Source of the DNA: Chrysomallon squamiferum
Lineage: Eukaryota > Mollusca > Gastropoda > Neomphalida > Peltospiridae
Length of the DNA: 64,000 nucleotides
Direction of reading: 5' to 3'
NCBI GenBank assembly: GCA_012295275.1
Contig: CM022677.1
Location: forward strand, 7,291,894 to 7,355,893
The position numbers and the translations under genes are program-made. Below the pieces are notes generated by a model that searched no databases, was not told the origin of the DNA, and saw only the letters and a program-made list of their open reading frames with translations. Of this stretch, positions 24,757 through 34,821 are shown piece after piece; the first letter of the stretch is position 1, and each line of letters opens with the position of its first letter.

Positions 24757-25630
24757 AGTTTTACTGTATACTACATATATATCGAGTATGTATTGGATAC
24801 TATATAATTATATATATATATATATATATATATACATACATATATCTTTACAAACATCAAGTATCTGTGAACAAACAAACAAACAAACCTACAAATAAAT
24901 AAATAAATAAATAAAAAGAAGAAGATCTAATATATGCTACATACTTAATTGAGACATAAATATGTACTCAACACTAGATACATATCGATTGTGTACTTTA
25001 TACGTATAAATCGAATATGTTCTCTAGATTTACATAGGCTGTAGATGTACACTAAATATATATAACGAGTATACAAACTATATGTGGAGTACATAAAATA
25101 TCTGGTATATGCTGGTGTGGTGGATGTACATCAAGTAAATAATGTACGTTAGGTATTTACTGGTACACACGATATGAATCCAGAAGCGTTAGTTTGTATG
25201 GACACATAAGGTATGAATTTTTGTAATATAAAACATACAGTACGTGCATAGGTAATTGCATACTCACCTTCATTTTCCTGCTTATATGTTGTTTGCGATA
25301 CCTGATGAAGGTATCCCTTTTGTTGACTGTTGTATCAGAACAGCTTCCTCTACAACCATCAACAAAAAACACAAGTGTGATTCCAAGTGACTTTAGATCA
25401 GTGATAAATTTACTGATGTAAGCCTCTATAGATGCATACTCTGCTCCACAGATTTGCAAATATGGATTCCGGTTAAAACTTTTCCAAAAAACTTCTAGCA
25501 GATAATATCTGAATGAATTGAGATCAACAAGAATTTCAATTCCTTCCCGCTGCCTTGCTACCTCGACAAGGTCAAGTTTTTCCGTACAATTATTTCTGAA
25601 GCAGTAGTTGATCAGACCTTTGATTCCCAT
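16863..25630 (-). CDS. ASTE1: ASTE1/asteroid-like structure-specific nuclease, complete, 8 exons
   Basis: Coding exons on the minus strand, in order: 25268-25630, 23676-24017, 21044-21220, 20117-20452, 19446-19560, 18618-18841, 17841-17967, 16863-16957. All join in phase and give 592 codons (human ASTE1 is 679 residues). The start MGIKGLINYC is the asteroid/XPG N-terminus. The XPG-N acidic residues lie in ILVDLNS (Asp36) and FFVDGC (Asp91), XPG-I in SGEADHVIAKE (Glu168, Asp170) and SNDADF (Asp190, Asp192), and the post-I motif in IIVGNDFT (Asp252). ASTE1 belongs to the XPG/FEN1 nuclease superfamily; human ASTE1 is reported to cut single-stranded DNA 3' overhangs with shieldin in double-strand-break repair. 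An acceptor-like CAG 15 bp upstream of the ATG suggests a 5' untranslated exon. Most donors are strong (GTAAGT, GTGAGT, GTACGT); that of exon 3 (GTATTT) is the weakest call. The introns are repeat-laden. Confidence 0.9.
17277..17493. repeat. (TATG)n/(GT)n/(TA)n compound microsatellite
   Basis: Over 200 bp of alternating TATG and TGTG units ending in (TA)n. It is in intron 7 of the ASTE1-like gene. Plus- and minus-strand open frames here (CMYVCMYV and THTYIHTYI peptides) are repeat artefacts. Confidence 0.95.
18618..18841 (-). CDS. ASTE1: ASTE1-like exon 6: C-terminal helical region
   Basis: 224 nt entering with one base (Asp codon) from exon 5 and leaving in phase 0 at TTTCAG/GTTAAT. It encodes SSKPWFERYETKKAFKC, YLLRFIFVLNREKN, then ALVAVVFGNEDE and RCLTISTWFQ, in keeping with the helical C-terminal half of asteroid proteins. 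Exon 7 continues with DIYYHAYTLLGKILYLSEEF and SGSVWTTFYYCS. Confidence 0.88.
18893..18931. repeat. (GT)n microsatellite
   Basis: About 19 GT units, in intron 5 of the ASTE1-like gene, 52 bp upstream of exon 6. Confidence 0.95.
20490..20522. repeat. (AT)n microsatellite
   Basis: About 16 AT units in intron 3 of the ASTE1-like gene, just upstream of exon 4. Confidence 0.95.
20976..21035. repeat. (GA)n microsatellite
   Basis: About 30 GA units starting 9 bp beyond the proposed donor of exon 3 of the ASTE1-like gene. On the transcript this is a (CU)n run close to a weak donor and could influence splicing; that is inference. Confidence 0.95.
21605..23620. repeat. 2-kb degenerate satellite in ASTE1-like intron 2
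   Basis: About 27 diverged tandem units of roughly 60-85 bp. Each has a conserved core (ATGAGTTTTCAGTTATATTT, CTTATTTGGATGTAATAACT, GTAGAA) followed by a variable AGT/GTA triplet run and AGAAGCTGCAC. Length differences come mainly from the triplet run. In the plus strand many units read MSFQLYFLFGCNNCRRSSS, giving open frames of up to 118 codons, antisense to the ASTE1-like gene. The repetition, frame breaks and lack of splice or start context favour a noncoding satellite. Confidence 0.9.
23676..24017 (-). CDS. ASTE1: ASTE1-like exon 2: XPG internal domain
   Basis: 114 codons between TTTCTTTACAG and CTCAGA/GTAATA. It contains VSGEADHVIAKELQEREKAF, AILSNDADFCIFRGSQVIP and NRGCWP. The paired acidic motifs GEAD and NDAD are intact, arguing for an active nuclease. 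Confidence 0.92.
24033..24098. repeat. (ATT)n microsatellite
   Basis: About 22 perfect ATT units beginning 16 bp upstream of exon 2 of the ASTE1-like gene; on the transcript the tract is (AAT)n next to the acceptor. Confidence 0.95.
24421..24568. repeat. Long palindrome with (GT)n(AT)n(AC)n core
   Basis: The centre is (GT)n-(AT)n-(AC)n, self-complementary, around position 24494.5. The unique flanks are also inverted copies about the same axis: GATGTG 24431-24436 with CACATC 24553-24558, TAGAGTAC 24441-24448 with GTACTCTA 24541-24548, TACATTCA 24452-24459 with TGAATGTA 24530-24537. All three pairs have the same coordinate sum, so the arms align without gaps. It could extrude as a cruciform or be a MITE. 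It lies in intron 1 of the ASTE1-like gene. Confidence 0.9.
24663..24756. repeat. (TA)n(GA)n compound microsatellite
   Basis: About 38 GA units after a short (TA)n run, in intron 1 of the ASTE1-like gene. A further (AT)n run follows at about 24806-24834. Confidence 0.95.
25268..25630 (-). CDS. ASTE1: ASTE1-like exon 1: XPG N-terminal domain
   Basis: 121 codons from the ATG, exactly in phase at the donor ATGAAG/GTGAGT. It carries MGIKGLINYCF, EILVDLNSFRYYLLEVFW, TLVFFVDGCRGSCS and the basic stretch YRKQHISRKMK. The acidic residues expected for metal binding are present. Confidence 0.92.
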
Positions 25631-25954
25631 GTCTATTTTTGTTTTCCTGCAAATTTCAAAACGAATATCGTTTTAGAAAATTATGTAAACATTATTTTAA
25701 AATTAACACCGTCTATACTTATTATATATATATTTTTTCTTATTTTCTTTTATTATTATTATTATTATTATTATTTATTTATCTTTTTTGTGGAGGGTTA
25801 CATTGAAAGGACACAAGAAATTTGCTTTAACAAAAAATAAAAATGTGTTTGTCATTACTACTACCACTATTATTATTATTATTATTAGTAGTAGTTGTAG
25901 TAGTAGTAGTAGTAGTAGTAGTATCCAGTTAATCCGTACAAAAGATGAATTGTC

Positions 25955-26045
25955 CTTGACATGGTAGGCAAGGGGGAATTGTCACGGGGGAAATGACCAA
26001 GGCGGAAGTCCCCAGGGGGTTAGTGACCATGGGAATTGACTGGGT
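25955..26045. repeat. Short G-rich tandem motif cluster
   Basis: Several diverged copies of a roughly 17-bp motif (GGGGGAATTGTCAC, GGGGGAAATGACCA, GGCGGAAGTCCCC, GGGTTAGTGACCA). The GC content is far above the flanks. It may be the end of an otherwise lost mobile element. Confidence 0.6.
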
Positions 26046-26894
26046 GGAAATCTATCAATCTATCTAATCTATCTATAAATATTCAGTTTCATTTTTACTG
26101 ATAACAGAATCAACGACTGTATTACGTGTATGAGTCACTCCTCGTTTCTTCTTCTCCTTCTTCTTCTTCTTCTTTTTTATTATTATTATTAGTAGTAGTA
26201 GTAGTAGTAGTATATTACGCTAGTTAGTAGGACTAGTAGCAGCAATATTAGTATATTTCTATATATATATATATATACACACACACACAAACACACACAT
26301 ATACACATAGAGTAAAAAAAAATATAACGGAGATTAATGATGAACGTTAATAATTTAATATATTTTCAAGATCTAACCAAACACTTTACATTTTTTTTTT
26401 TAAAGGAGAAAACTTTCCAAGTATAAATTTGTGGAAATACACCATAATAAACTTCATTTTCCAACTTAATACAAGTTTTGTTTCGTTTCGAAAAATTAAT
26501 TTTATTCTATGATTTATTATTCTTTACATTTGTGTTACGTACAACTGGCGCACCAAAATTGTTTTATAGTTTAGAGCCACTAAAGATCTTAATCCGACCA
26601 TGGCGGTAGTTGTACGCCTAGTCAAACACAGTAACAGGACAGATGTTCACCACGTTTCTCACTGCTCTTTATTACTGATTATTTGTTAGTCATAAATACA
26701 GCTGGCCCCTTCTCTGATCTCAGCTAATAGTGGTGATAGCAGCACACCAAACTCACAATAACTTGAGAATTAACGAACTAAACTTAAATAATGTTTAATT
26801 AATAATCAATTAAAGTTTAACCAGCTTCTCGCATGACGTAAGATCGTACTCCGCTCTCGCGCCAGCGCACCTTGGTGACAGAGATTTGCTCCAC

Positions 26895-27008
26895 CCAATG
26901 CACTACCCACTGCACTACCCGCTGCACTACCCGCTGCACTACCCGCTGCACTACCCGCTGCACTACCCACTGCACTACACACTGCACTACACACTGCACT
27001 ACCCGCTG
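26895..27008. repeat. 12-bp minisatellite (CACTACCCGCTG)n
   Basis: About nine units of CACTACCCGCTG with variants CACTACCCACTG and CACTACACACTG. It is GC-rich. Open frames on both strands (HYPLHYPL; GSAAGSAA) are artefacts of the 12-bp period. Confidence 0.9.
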
Positions 27009-29040
27009 AGTTTTTCTACATTTTTAAACACTGCTTTAGGAGAGGCAGACGAGGAAATAGAAATGATATTTATTGTTATTATTGATTTGATCTCAATTAT
27101 GACAAGTATAATGTTTTGTTAACGAAACCGAAACTTGCCTTTAATTTACTTCCTCGTTGTAACTGCATGTAATAATTAATTAGTTTACAGTAAATTAATA
27201 AAGTTTAAATAATTAAAAATAAAAAGTGTTTAAAACACGAATGTTAAATGTTACTTGGGTAAAACTGGTTTTCCTTCCGCAGCGTGACACTCATATCACT
27301 GTTCTCTAATCGCTCATACGCCATTCATGATTATTAATTTACCTTTACTTCAGTCTTTGTAGGCATTTTGTCACAGTGACGTATCCGATTACTATCGACT
27401 GTTTGTACATATCATACACCGGTACAGCTTGCATAATACGCAATATTTTAATAAATATTTAATGGACATATTGCCGACACAGGTATATAATAATTTAGCA
27501 AAACGTATATTATATTAACAATGAAAGAAAAATAGTATATAACTGGAACTGCAAAAAAATGGCTTAAAGGTGACATCAGAATATTATGTTTATTTAAATA
27601 GTGTCGTAATATTACAGCTTATGTAAATAAATACTTATATAGTAATAATGATAATTATATTAATAATTATATGATAAAAACTATATTTTCACAAGAAATT
27701 AGAATGCTCAACGTAAGGCTCCCAAATAGTGCAATATTTTGAAAATGATAATTAAAGAATTTACAGAAGTGAAATTCTATTCGTTACTTAAAATGAACAA
27801 TAATTAATTTTATTTTAGAAATATTTCTGAAGTTTTGAATACAAATATCATACAAATAGCATCTTCATGTTGAAAAACCTTGGTCGCTTTGTATTCATAC
27901 ATAATCATTTAAGTTTAACCGAAGGGAGGTGCCCCCTAGCATGTAGCATTGGAATAACATGATAATGATGATGATGATAATGATGATAATAATAATAAAA
28001 ATAGTTTTACCATTTAATTTTATATATAAATCATTTTCATACCTCTATCTGACACAAAAGCCAAATTGTTTTGTGAGCTGGGATTTTGCTCTTATTTTTT
28101 GATAGATGCAGACGTAAATACTCAAAATATCAATGGAAATACATCACATTTGGTTCTTAAAAAAACCTTCCTTAAAATTGCTGGTAAGTTATTTAGTTAA
28201 GAAAAATATTCATTTGATAAAAGTTTTATGTTGAAGTATATTATGCATCATTTCAAATTTTGTGTCTGTTTTCCAAACCCATCAAATTTCAGTTAATGAC
28301 CAAGTCAACAGAATAGTTTTAAAATATTTGCGTTGTGATGTCATCATGTAGAGATGGATCTTCTTGTTAAAGTTTCTACTAATGTCATAAAACCACAGTA
28401 TCAATGTAAGTTATACATGTCTTGCAATATTATTAGTTATTTTTACTATCGCAAAATTTATGAATGATGATAATAAAAATAATTACTTGGAAGTATAAAG
28501 ACTTTTAATAGAACATATATTTGCCTAAAATACACATTAAAAGAGTAACATCATTAAAACAATAATAAATTTATATATTATTGTCTGATTTTGTTTTGTT
28601 CATTTCAGGAAACTTTTATCCAGGATGGGAATGAGAAGATGATACATCTATTGATATTCTTTACATGCTGGCTGATCAAGGAGCAAATCTCAAAATAAAA
28701 AACAAAGATGGCAAGACACCCACAGACCTGATACAAAACAAAGAATTATCAAGGGTACCGATGAGGTAAATGCTAGGATTTCTTTATAAGCAGAATTATG
28801 AATTTCTCTTTTCCAAGTTATTTTTTTTAACACAGGAAGTAATGCAGTTTGCAAAATTCTGTATTAACACTTTAGCTAGTCACATGAAATTCAGTCACTT
28901 CCTCCTTTAGACTGCTCCAAGCTGAAAATTAAAAAAATTATCTTAGTTATAAGAGTTAAAACTGTTCATGTTCAGATACAGAATTGTTAAAAATTTATAA
29001 CTAAGTAATATTTCTTATCAAAATTGACTTCTACTTTCAG

Positions 29041-29271
29041 AACTGCTCAAAATGTTAAAACTAAATAAAAAAAAGCCACAGATTCACCCTCTTATTGGCA
29101 GTCCATACAACAAGGTGTCAAGGTCCAGAAATCTCGCCGAGTTATAAACACTGCTTGACATCTGAAGAATTTCAGAACGTTTCTAATGATTTCAAGAGGA
29201 CGCTCTCTAACAAATCTGTCATAGCAATACACAGAATTCAGAATCTTGACAGATGGGAACCTTTTTCCTTT
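29041..29271 (+). pseudogene. PARP domain start exon
   Basis: After TTCTACTTTCAG the frame reads RTAQNVKTK then TAA at 29066-29068, then PSYWQSIQQGVKVQKSRRV. It shifts by one base near 29155 into TSEEFQNVSNDFKRTL and VIAIHRIQNLDRWEPFSF. The pattern v---F-rTl----I--I-RIQN--lWe-f is that of the PARP catalytic N-terminus in PARP7/12-like proteins. Confidence 0.7.
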
Positions 29272-30033
29272 GTATGTGTTCAATATTCTCAGCCTAATTT
29301 TCTTACATTTTATATAAGTGTTTGAATGTGACATATTTTAAGATTTGAGAAAAATAAAAAGATAATTAATGATTTAGCTTTTGATAAAAGAAAAATCTGT
29401 GACTTCAGATCAGTGATGTTTTCCTAAAGCTGACATCAGATTTTATTGTAAATTATTATGTCATTTGCCTTCATGAGCAGACGTCCAAAGTCTTAATATT
29501 ATAATTTACTCCTATTAGACTGCATCCACCTTATCACATTACATCATTCATTTAAATGGGGAAATAAGAAAACCACATGTTCAAAGATATGTGGTCTGAC
29601 ATCATCGTTGAATCAAAGACTGCAGTTTAAAAAAAATATTAAAACTTATAAAATAATTCATCTGTCAAAAGATTAAAGAGAGAAATTACCTTTAATTATA
29701 TAATATTAAAAAATACAAAAGTAAAGTATGAGGAATTTACCAGAAACAGTAAAATGAATTTTGAAATTCCATACTATACTTCCAGGATTTCCATATGAAC
29801 CATGTTATACTGATGTCCAAAGACATATATTTACAACTGATAAAATGGGTCAAACTTAGAACGAAATTATGGGGCGAATGAGCAACAACTGTTCCATGGT
29901 ACCAAGATCGCATTGTAAATCAAGGTACTGACTTTACAGTGGTAAAGCAAGCAATGTATGGTGATGGTGCCAACTTTGCTTCAGAATCCAAAACATCTGA
30001 TGGCTACACTGAACCAAATGAAGAAGGAAACAG

Positions 30034-31244
30034 GTAACACACATTTTTGAAGTTTGATTAGAATAAACATGTCCAAAATTTAATTGAAAATAAATACAAT
30101 TCAGTGTGTCTATGTGTGTAAATGTTTTGATAATCATATTACACATACAAAAATGGTTTTCAAAAGTTAATTTTAACATTTTAAAATTAACCTATTTAGA
30201 ATGTTCATTTATTTGCAAATAATTAATAATTGCATAGTATTTTAACCTCAATCTTTTATAAAATTGAACTGATAAAAGAAGCTACATCAAAACAAAAAGA
30301 AAAAATATTATTTTTCATTTTATAGAAGCAAAAATGTCTATCTTTGAATATAAACATATCAATTTTATATAAAAAAAGAAAAAAGAAAAGAAAACAGTAG
30401 TCACAAAACAGGCTGAAATGTTCATAGGCTAAAGTCATGCCCTTGTGGAATATGACCACATACAGTCTATTTTTCAGTGTAGTCCCTATTGCAGTCAATA
30501 CACTTCTTCCAGTGATGCTGCAGTATTTGGGTCCCCTTGGCATAGAAGTACTCAACAGATATACTTCATCTGATATAACTGCTTCAGTATAGTTGTTGTT
30601 GGATTGTTTTCCAAATTTGAAAACATGATAATAAGATGGTGATAAAGCAGTAGAGAATGGAAGGTTGTCAATCAGTTCAAGGCCACATTGTAACCACAGA
30701 TTTGCGTGCTGATAAAATAAGACCCCTTCATGAGTTTTCCTTGAATTTGATCTTGATAGAGTTGTGCAACTATGTCAGCATGAATATCTTCTGCAATATA
30801 TTACTTGTTAATATATCAAATTTTGTCAGTTTTCTCTAAAAGTTGCTACTGAACTCCAGTACCTATCATATAATTGAGTTTATATGGAAATAAAAAGAAT
30901 GGAGTATGTCAGCAATTACAAGACTTAAAATTAACAAAGATTTGTTGTTTGTTACTTCTTCACATTTTTACTTTTCAACTTACAAAAGTTCCTCAATATC
31001 AGATTATGATATCTGCTCTTAATAATTTGTCTTTTCTATTTCAATAAGGCAGTCAAAATCATGTTAAAACATGTATTTTTACTATATTTTTTAATCACTA
31101 TTAATATATATTAATTCAATATAGAATTACATGTTTGAGCAATGCATATGTGTTCCTTTTTTCTTTTCTTTTTTTTTGTGCTTGAAGAGACATTAGTGTA
31201 ATTAAGTTAAAGAAAATTTAATGAATATGATTATATTTTTCTAG
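30034..31244 (+). other. Intron of the ankyrin-PARP gene
   Basis: Bounded by AACAG/GTAACA and TTTTTCTAG/GTTTAT, both in phase 2. It contains the antisense mariner remnant at 30467-30775 and otherwise AT-rich sequence. Confidence 0.6.
30467..30775 (-). pseudogene. Mariner transposase fragment, C-terminal part
   Basis: Minus-strand reading: a stretch like NxRPHVA with GLELIDNLPFSTALSPSYYH (mariner GWE-LPHPPYSPDLAPSDYH), then VEYFYAKGTQILQHHWKKC and IDCNRDYTEK before a stop at 30467-30469. The latter matches the SETMAR/Hsmar1 end (FYatGI--L--RWqKCvd-ngsY). The N-terminal two-thirds and the inverted repeats are missing. It is a 5'-truncated, decayed copy inserted in a PARP-gene intron. Confidence 0.7.
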
Positions 31245-31423
31245 GTTTATGTTCAGGGTGAGAGTACTTGTTGATAAATATACAAAAGATGAACAAGGAA
31301 TGAAAAAATCACCACCTGTTGACCAGTCTGTGCCAGATGAGCTCTATGACAGAGACCAACTAAGATGTTTGTAATTTTGACAATGCCCAGTGCTATGCAG
31401 AATACTTAATAAAATATCGTTAA

Positions 31424-34144
31424 ACTGTTAATCAAAATTATAGCTAGACACAACATATTTGCTTGAACTCTTGTTTATAATATACTTGTGATGAAAATAG
31501 TCTAAATATTACATGTTGTTAACATACATTCTATTAGTAAAATATATTTTCTAAAACCAAAAGTATTACAAAACCAATATCCAGTATGATATTTAAAGTT
31601 AACAGTGATAAAAATTAATTTTATTAAGACAATATATAACTGTGGTGCAGTAGTAATCATTTATATTTTAAATCTGTAGTTTTAAACAGGAACAACAGAA
31701 ACTTTCAAACAATTATTAAAGTTTTTGAGTTAAAGTAATATTTCAAAAATTATATTTTCTAAAACTAATTACAGTTCAGGATTATTTGTATGACCAAATT
31801 TCTGACATGCACTTTGTAGAAAGACAGAACATTTTATTTTTTAGTTAGAACATCACATCAATCCAACTGTTTGTAGTATTCGTAGTTTTCTCTTTGAGCA
31901 TGTAATATCAAAATTGGAAATATTTATTCATAGAAATATTTTATATGAAAAACTATATATAATTTGAACGTATTAATAGATAATATGACTGCATGATTCA
32001 AATGTATCATAAGATAATAGCTGATAACACAGCTGAAAATACGTGATTGACAGATATTTTCTTGTCCAGTTTTAGCATTAGTTAACATAAACTTTTATTC
32101 AGTCAATTAACACAAACATATTTGAAGGTGATAGATAAACAATGATACTGTAGGAAATAGATGATGTTCCAGACATCTCCACGTCAACATAACATGTTTC
32201 TACATTTGTTTATAGGAATGACTTCATAATGAGTTGTTGCTTTTAATAGTGTTTTTCTGTGTGATCTTATTTAAAGCACTTTAACAGCTTCAGTGTAAGT
32301 GGATCTTTATTTTGTTTTTAATAGATTTGAGTATAGTTTTACTCCAAGCACTAGACTTGAATCTTATTTACTTTGTTTCCTTTTCATAAGAATTTTATCT
32401 GTATTTTATATTCTTTACTTTTTTTATAGGAATTTTATATAATCTTAATAATTTGTACTGATATTATTATTTATGGCTAAACAATATTGCTGATCATATA
32501 CTCTGACATTTGTAACATTTTTAGTAATTGTGAATTATAATAAACAATTAATCAAATAAAAATCAAAGTTATGGCATTCATTGCAGTGGTTTTGTTGTTA
32601 TTTCATTATTATTATTTTTAATTATTATATTTTATTTATTTAACTTTTTGCTATTATTATTTATTTATTTATTTATTTATTTGACCTACTGAAAAATTAA
32701 AACTGCCAACAATTATAATGAATCCTGTAAAATAAAAACAGTTTAGAATATTATATTATTGTTTTGACTTTGAAGTTTTATTTTATGAAAAAACTAAAGG
32801 TAATTGAAAGCTACAGTTGTTTCAGTGTTTTGTTAAGAAAACAAACAAACAGAAAGTACATCAATAATTAACAAAATGAATTTACACACTGTACACGATG
32901 TGTTGGTTCCTATTTAAGGCTACAGTTTTGGGTGTAGCTAATAATGTCAGGATCTTACAGATGGTTACTGATAGTAAAAGTAAATAGATTACTGAAAAAA
33001 ATGCATTTTGTATTTTTATCTCTGTTAAGGAACGCAGTGTACTTACAAGTATTTTTAAGTGAATCGTAGGATGTATTTCAGGTACTAATGACAGCTTGTG
33101 AATAGAATGTATTTTAAGAACTTTCCAAATAAACACACAATTACACGGTTTTATGTGATAATTAAAGAGTGTATCTGACACTTTTAAATCTTATTATTTT
33201 ATTTTATTGCATCTATTTTATTAAATTTAAATCTTATTTTACATTATTTATTATTGTATTTTCATGCACCTGTTCTGTTGTTTTTAAATGTTATTTTACA
33301 TTATTTATTGTTCTATTTTCGTGCATCTGTTCTGTTTAATTTAAAAGCTATCCGTTTCTATATAGATGATTTCTGCATCAAAAAAAGTAACAGTATGACA
33401 GAAAATAAAAAAGAGATATTGCGAATCATCACCTTTTAAGGTGAAAAACTCCATTTGAGTTTCCAGGATATTCAGGTAATTAAATACCTGTTATAAATAT
33501 AATATAGCGCAGTGAGTAATTTTGAAGATTAATATTAAATGAAGAAGAAAAAAAAAAATTATAATAAAGAAAATTGTCACAACTTAACTATTATTACTAT
33601 ATTTTAAACTGTATCTTAACTGATCAACTAAACCAGTAACAATAATACAGAATATTTCCATGGTTTAAGTCAGTTTCAACCCTCTTTAATATTGTCATGT
33701 TAATTTTGTTTTTATTTCTCTCTTTTATTTTCTTATTAGTTTTGTTTATTGTAGTTTCTACACTTATACTGTGAGGTTGCTATGACAAAATCATACCACA
33801 TTTTGGAGTGGGAGTTGTTTGTTGTGCATTTGTTTCTGAGTTAATTGGTCATATCTGGTTATTCTAACCTGCAAATATTTTTTGTTTTTACAGCCTGCCT
33901 GTATTTGTAACAAAAGATGTACATGGAAGATTTATTTTAATCTGTAGGTAATTCATGTACATAGGCTAAAAGAAAATTAATTAAGGCTGAAAACAATTTT
34001 GTAACGAAATCCAAATTACTTCTTTTTATCATCAGACAAAGATATCATGATGTGGCTGAAGTAGTCTTAAAAACTGTTTTTCTTTCTGTAATTACCTGTA
34101 TAAATACGATGTCTTCACTGAGTAATGATTGGTTTGTTAGTCAA
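31424..34144. other. Convergent intergenic region, no gene seen
   Basis: Lies between the 3' ends of the plus-strand PARP gene and the minus-strand guanylate cyclase. AT-rich, with ATTT runs at 32600-32682. Several AATAAA and AATTAAA motifs could serve either gene, none decisive. Confidence 0.5.
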
Positions 34145-34821
34145 TTATTTAATTTCATGCTCTGAAATAGACAGAGCCAAGCTAAAATGAGGCAATGGTT
34201 TTATGAATATATCTTTCCCCAGAAGCCAGTAGGTTGTCATAACTCCCTTACCCTGAAAAACCAAGTGAAGTTACATCTAGATTAAAACAAACCTTTTCTG
34301 TTTAAACTGCTACAAATTATAGTACTTTCTTTTTTTATTAAAAAAAAATACTGCTTTGCAAATGATGTTTTTAATTATTTTATTTTTTCAATTCATTGCT
34401 AAACACATTTTACAGACCCAAAAAATTGATCCAAGATGTTTTTAGTATTTTCACTCATCAGTATTCGTAAAGCTAAAATATATAAACAGAATAAACACTT
34501 TTAATTTGTAAATTCAAACAAAGCAATACTGTATAAGTTATTATTTATTAATTATATTTGGTTTAATATTAAACAATTTGATTATGTTATTGACATGAAT
34601 ATAAAAGTATTATTAAGCCATGCCTTCTTATTGAGATTTCATTAGTTTGCATACCTATATATAAATATATTTATATATTCAGTACACTTTCTTATCAGTT
34701 CCAGAGACTAAGTAAGGATTGTTTATTTTCATTTGATGATGTATTATTCTGATATTTAACCTCAGGCAAACAAGAACAGAATGATATTTTCAGTAATTGT
34801 TAGATAATACTAAAAACAAAC

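Larger units (their letters stand above)
25631..28105. other. Divergent intergenic region between the ASTE1-like and ankyrin-PARP genes
   Basis: The two genes point away from each other, so promoters of both may lie here. Contents: triplet tracts (25745-25772, 25870-25922), a short G-rich repeat cluster at 25960-26045, a CT/ATT/AGT tract at 26150-26215, (TA)n(CA)n at about 26263-26290, a 12-bp minisatellite at 26895-27008, and otherwise unique DNA. No exon was recognised. Confidence 0.5.
28106..31423 (+). pseudogene. Ankyrin-PARP (mono-ART-like) gene, disrupted
   Basis: Plus-strand exons: ankyrin 28106-28183 (DADVNTQNINGNTSHLVLK), ankyrin 28609-28765 (ILYMLADQGANLKIKNKDGK), PARP start 29041-29271 (EEFQNVSNDFKRTLSNKSV, IHRIQNLDRWEPF), PARP core about 29785-30033 (NEQQLFHGT, IVNQGTDF, YGDGANFASES) and PARP end 31245-31423 (RFMFRVRVLVDKYTKDE, PDELYDRDQ, FDNAQCYAEYLIKYR). 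These are the landmarks of PARP7/11/12-type ADP-ribosyltransferases, fused to ankyrins as in tankyrase. The NAD-binding His is kept in LFHGT; the Tyr of the usual GxYFA is Asn here (GANFAS). Lesions: TGA at 28632-28634, TAA at 29066-29068, and one-base losses near 29155, 29855, 29904, 31354 and 31376. Exon phases otherwise agree (1, 2 and 2). It is a pseudogene, or in part poor base calling. Confidence 0.75.

Noticed and set aside
26560-26720. LTR end with a TGGCGC primer-binding-like site
   Set aside because: Only a short motif is present, with no paired LTR, no polypurine tract and no pol homology nearby.
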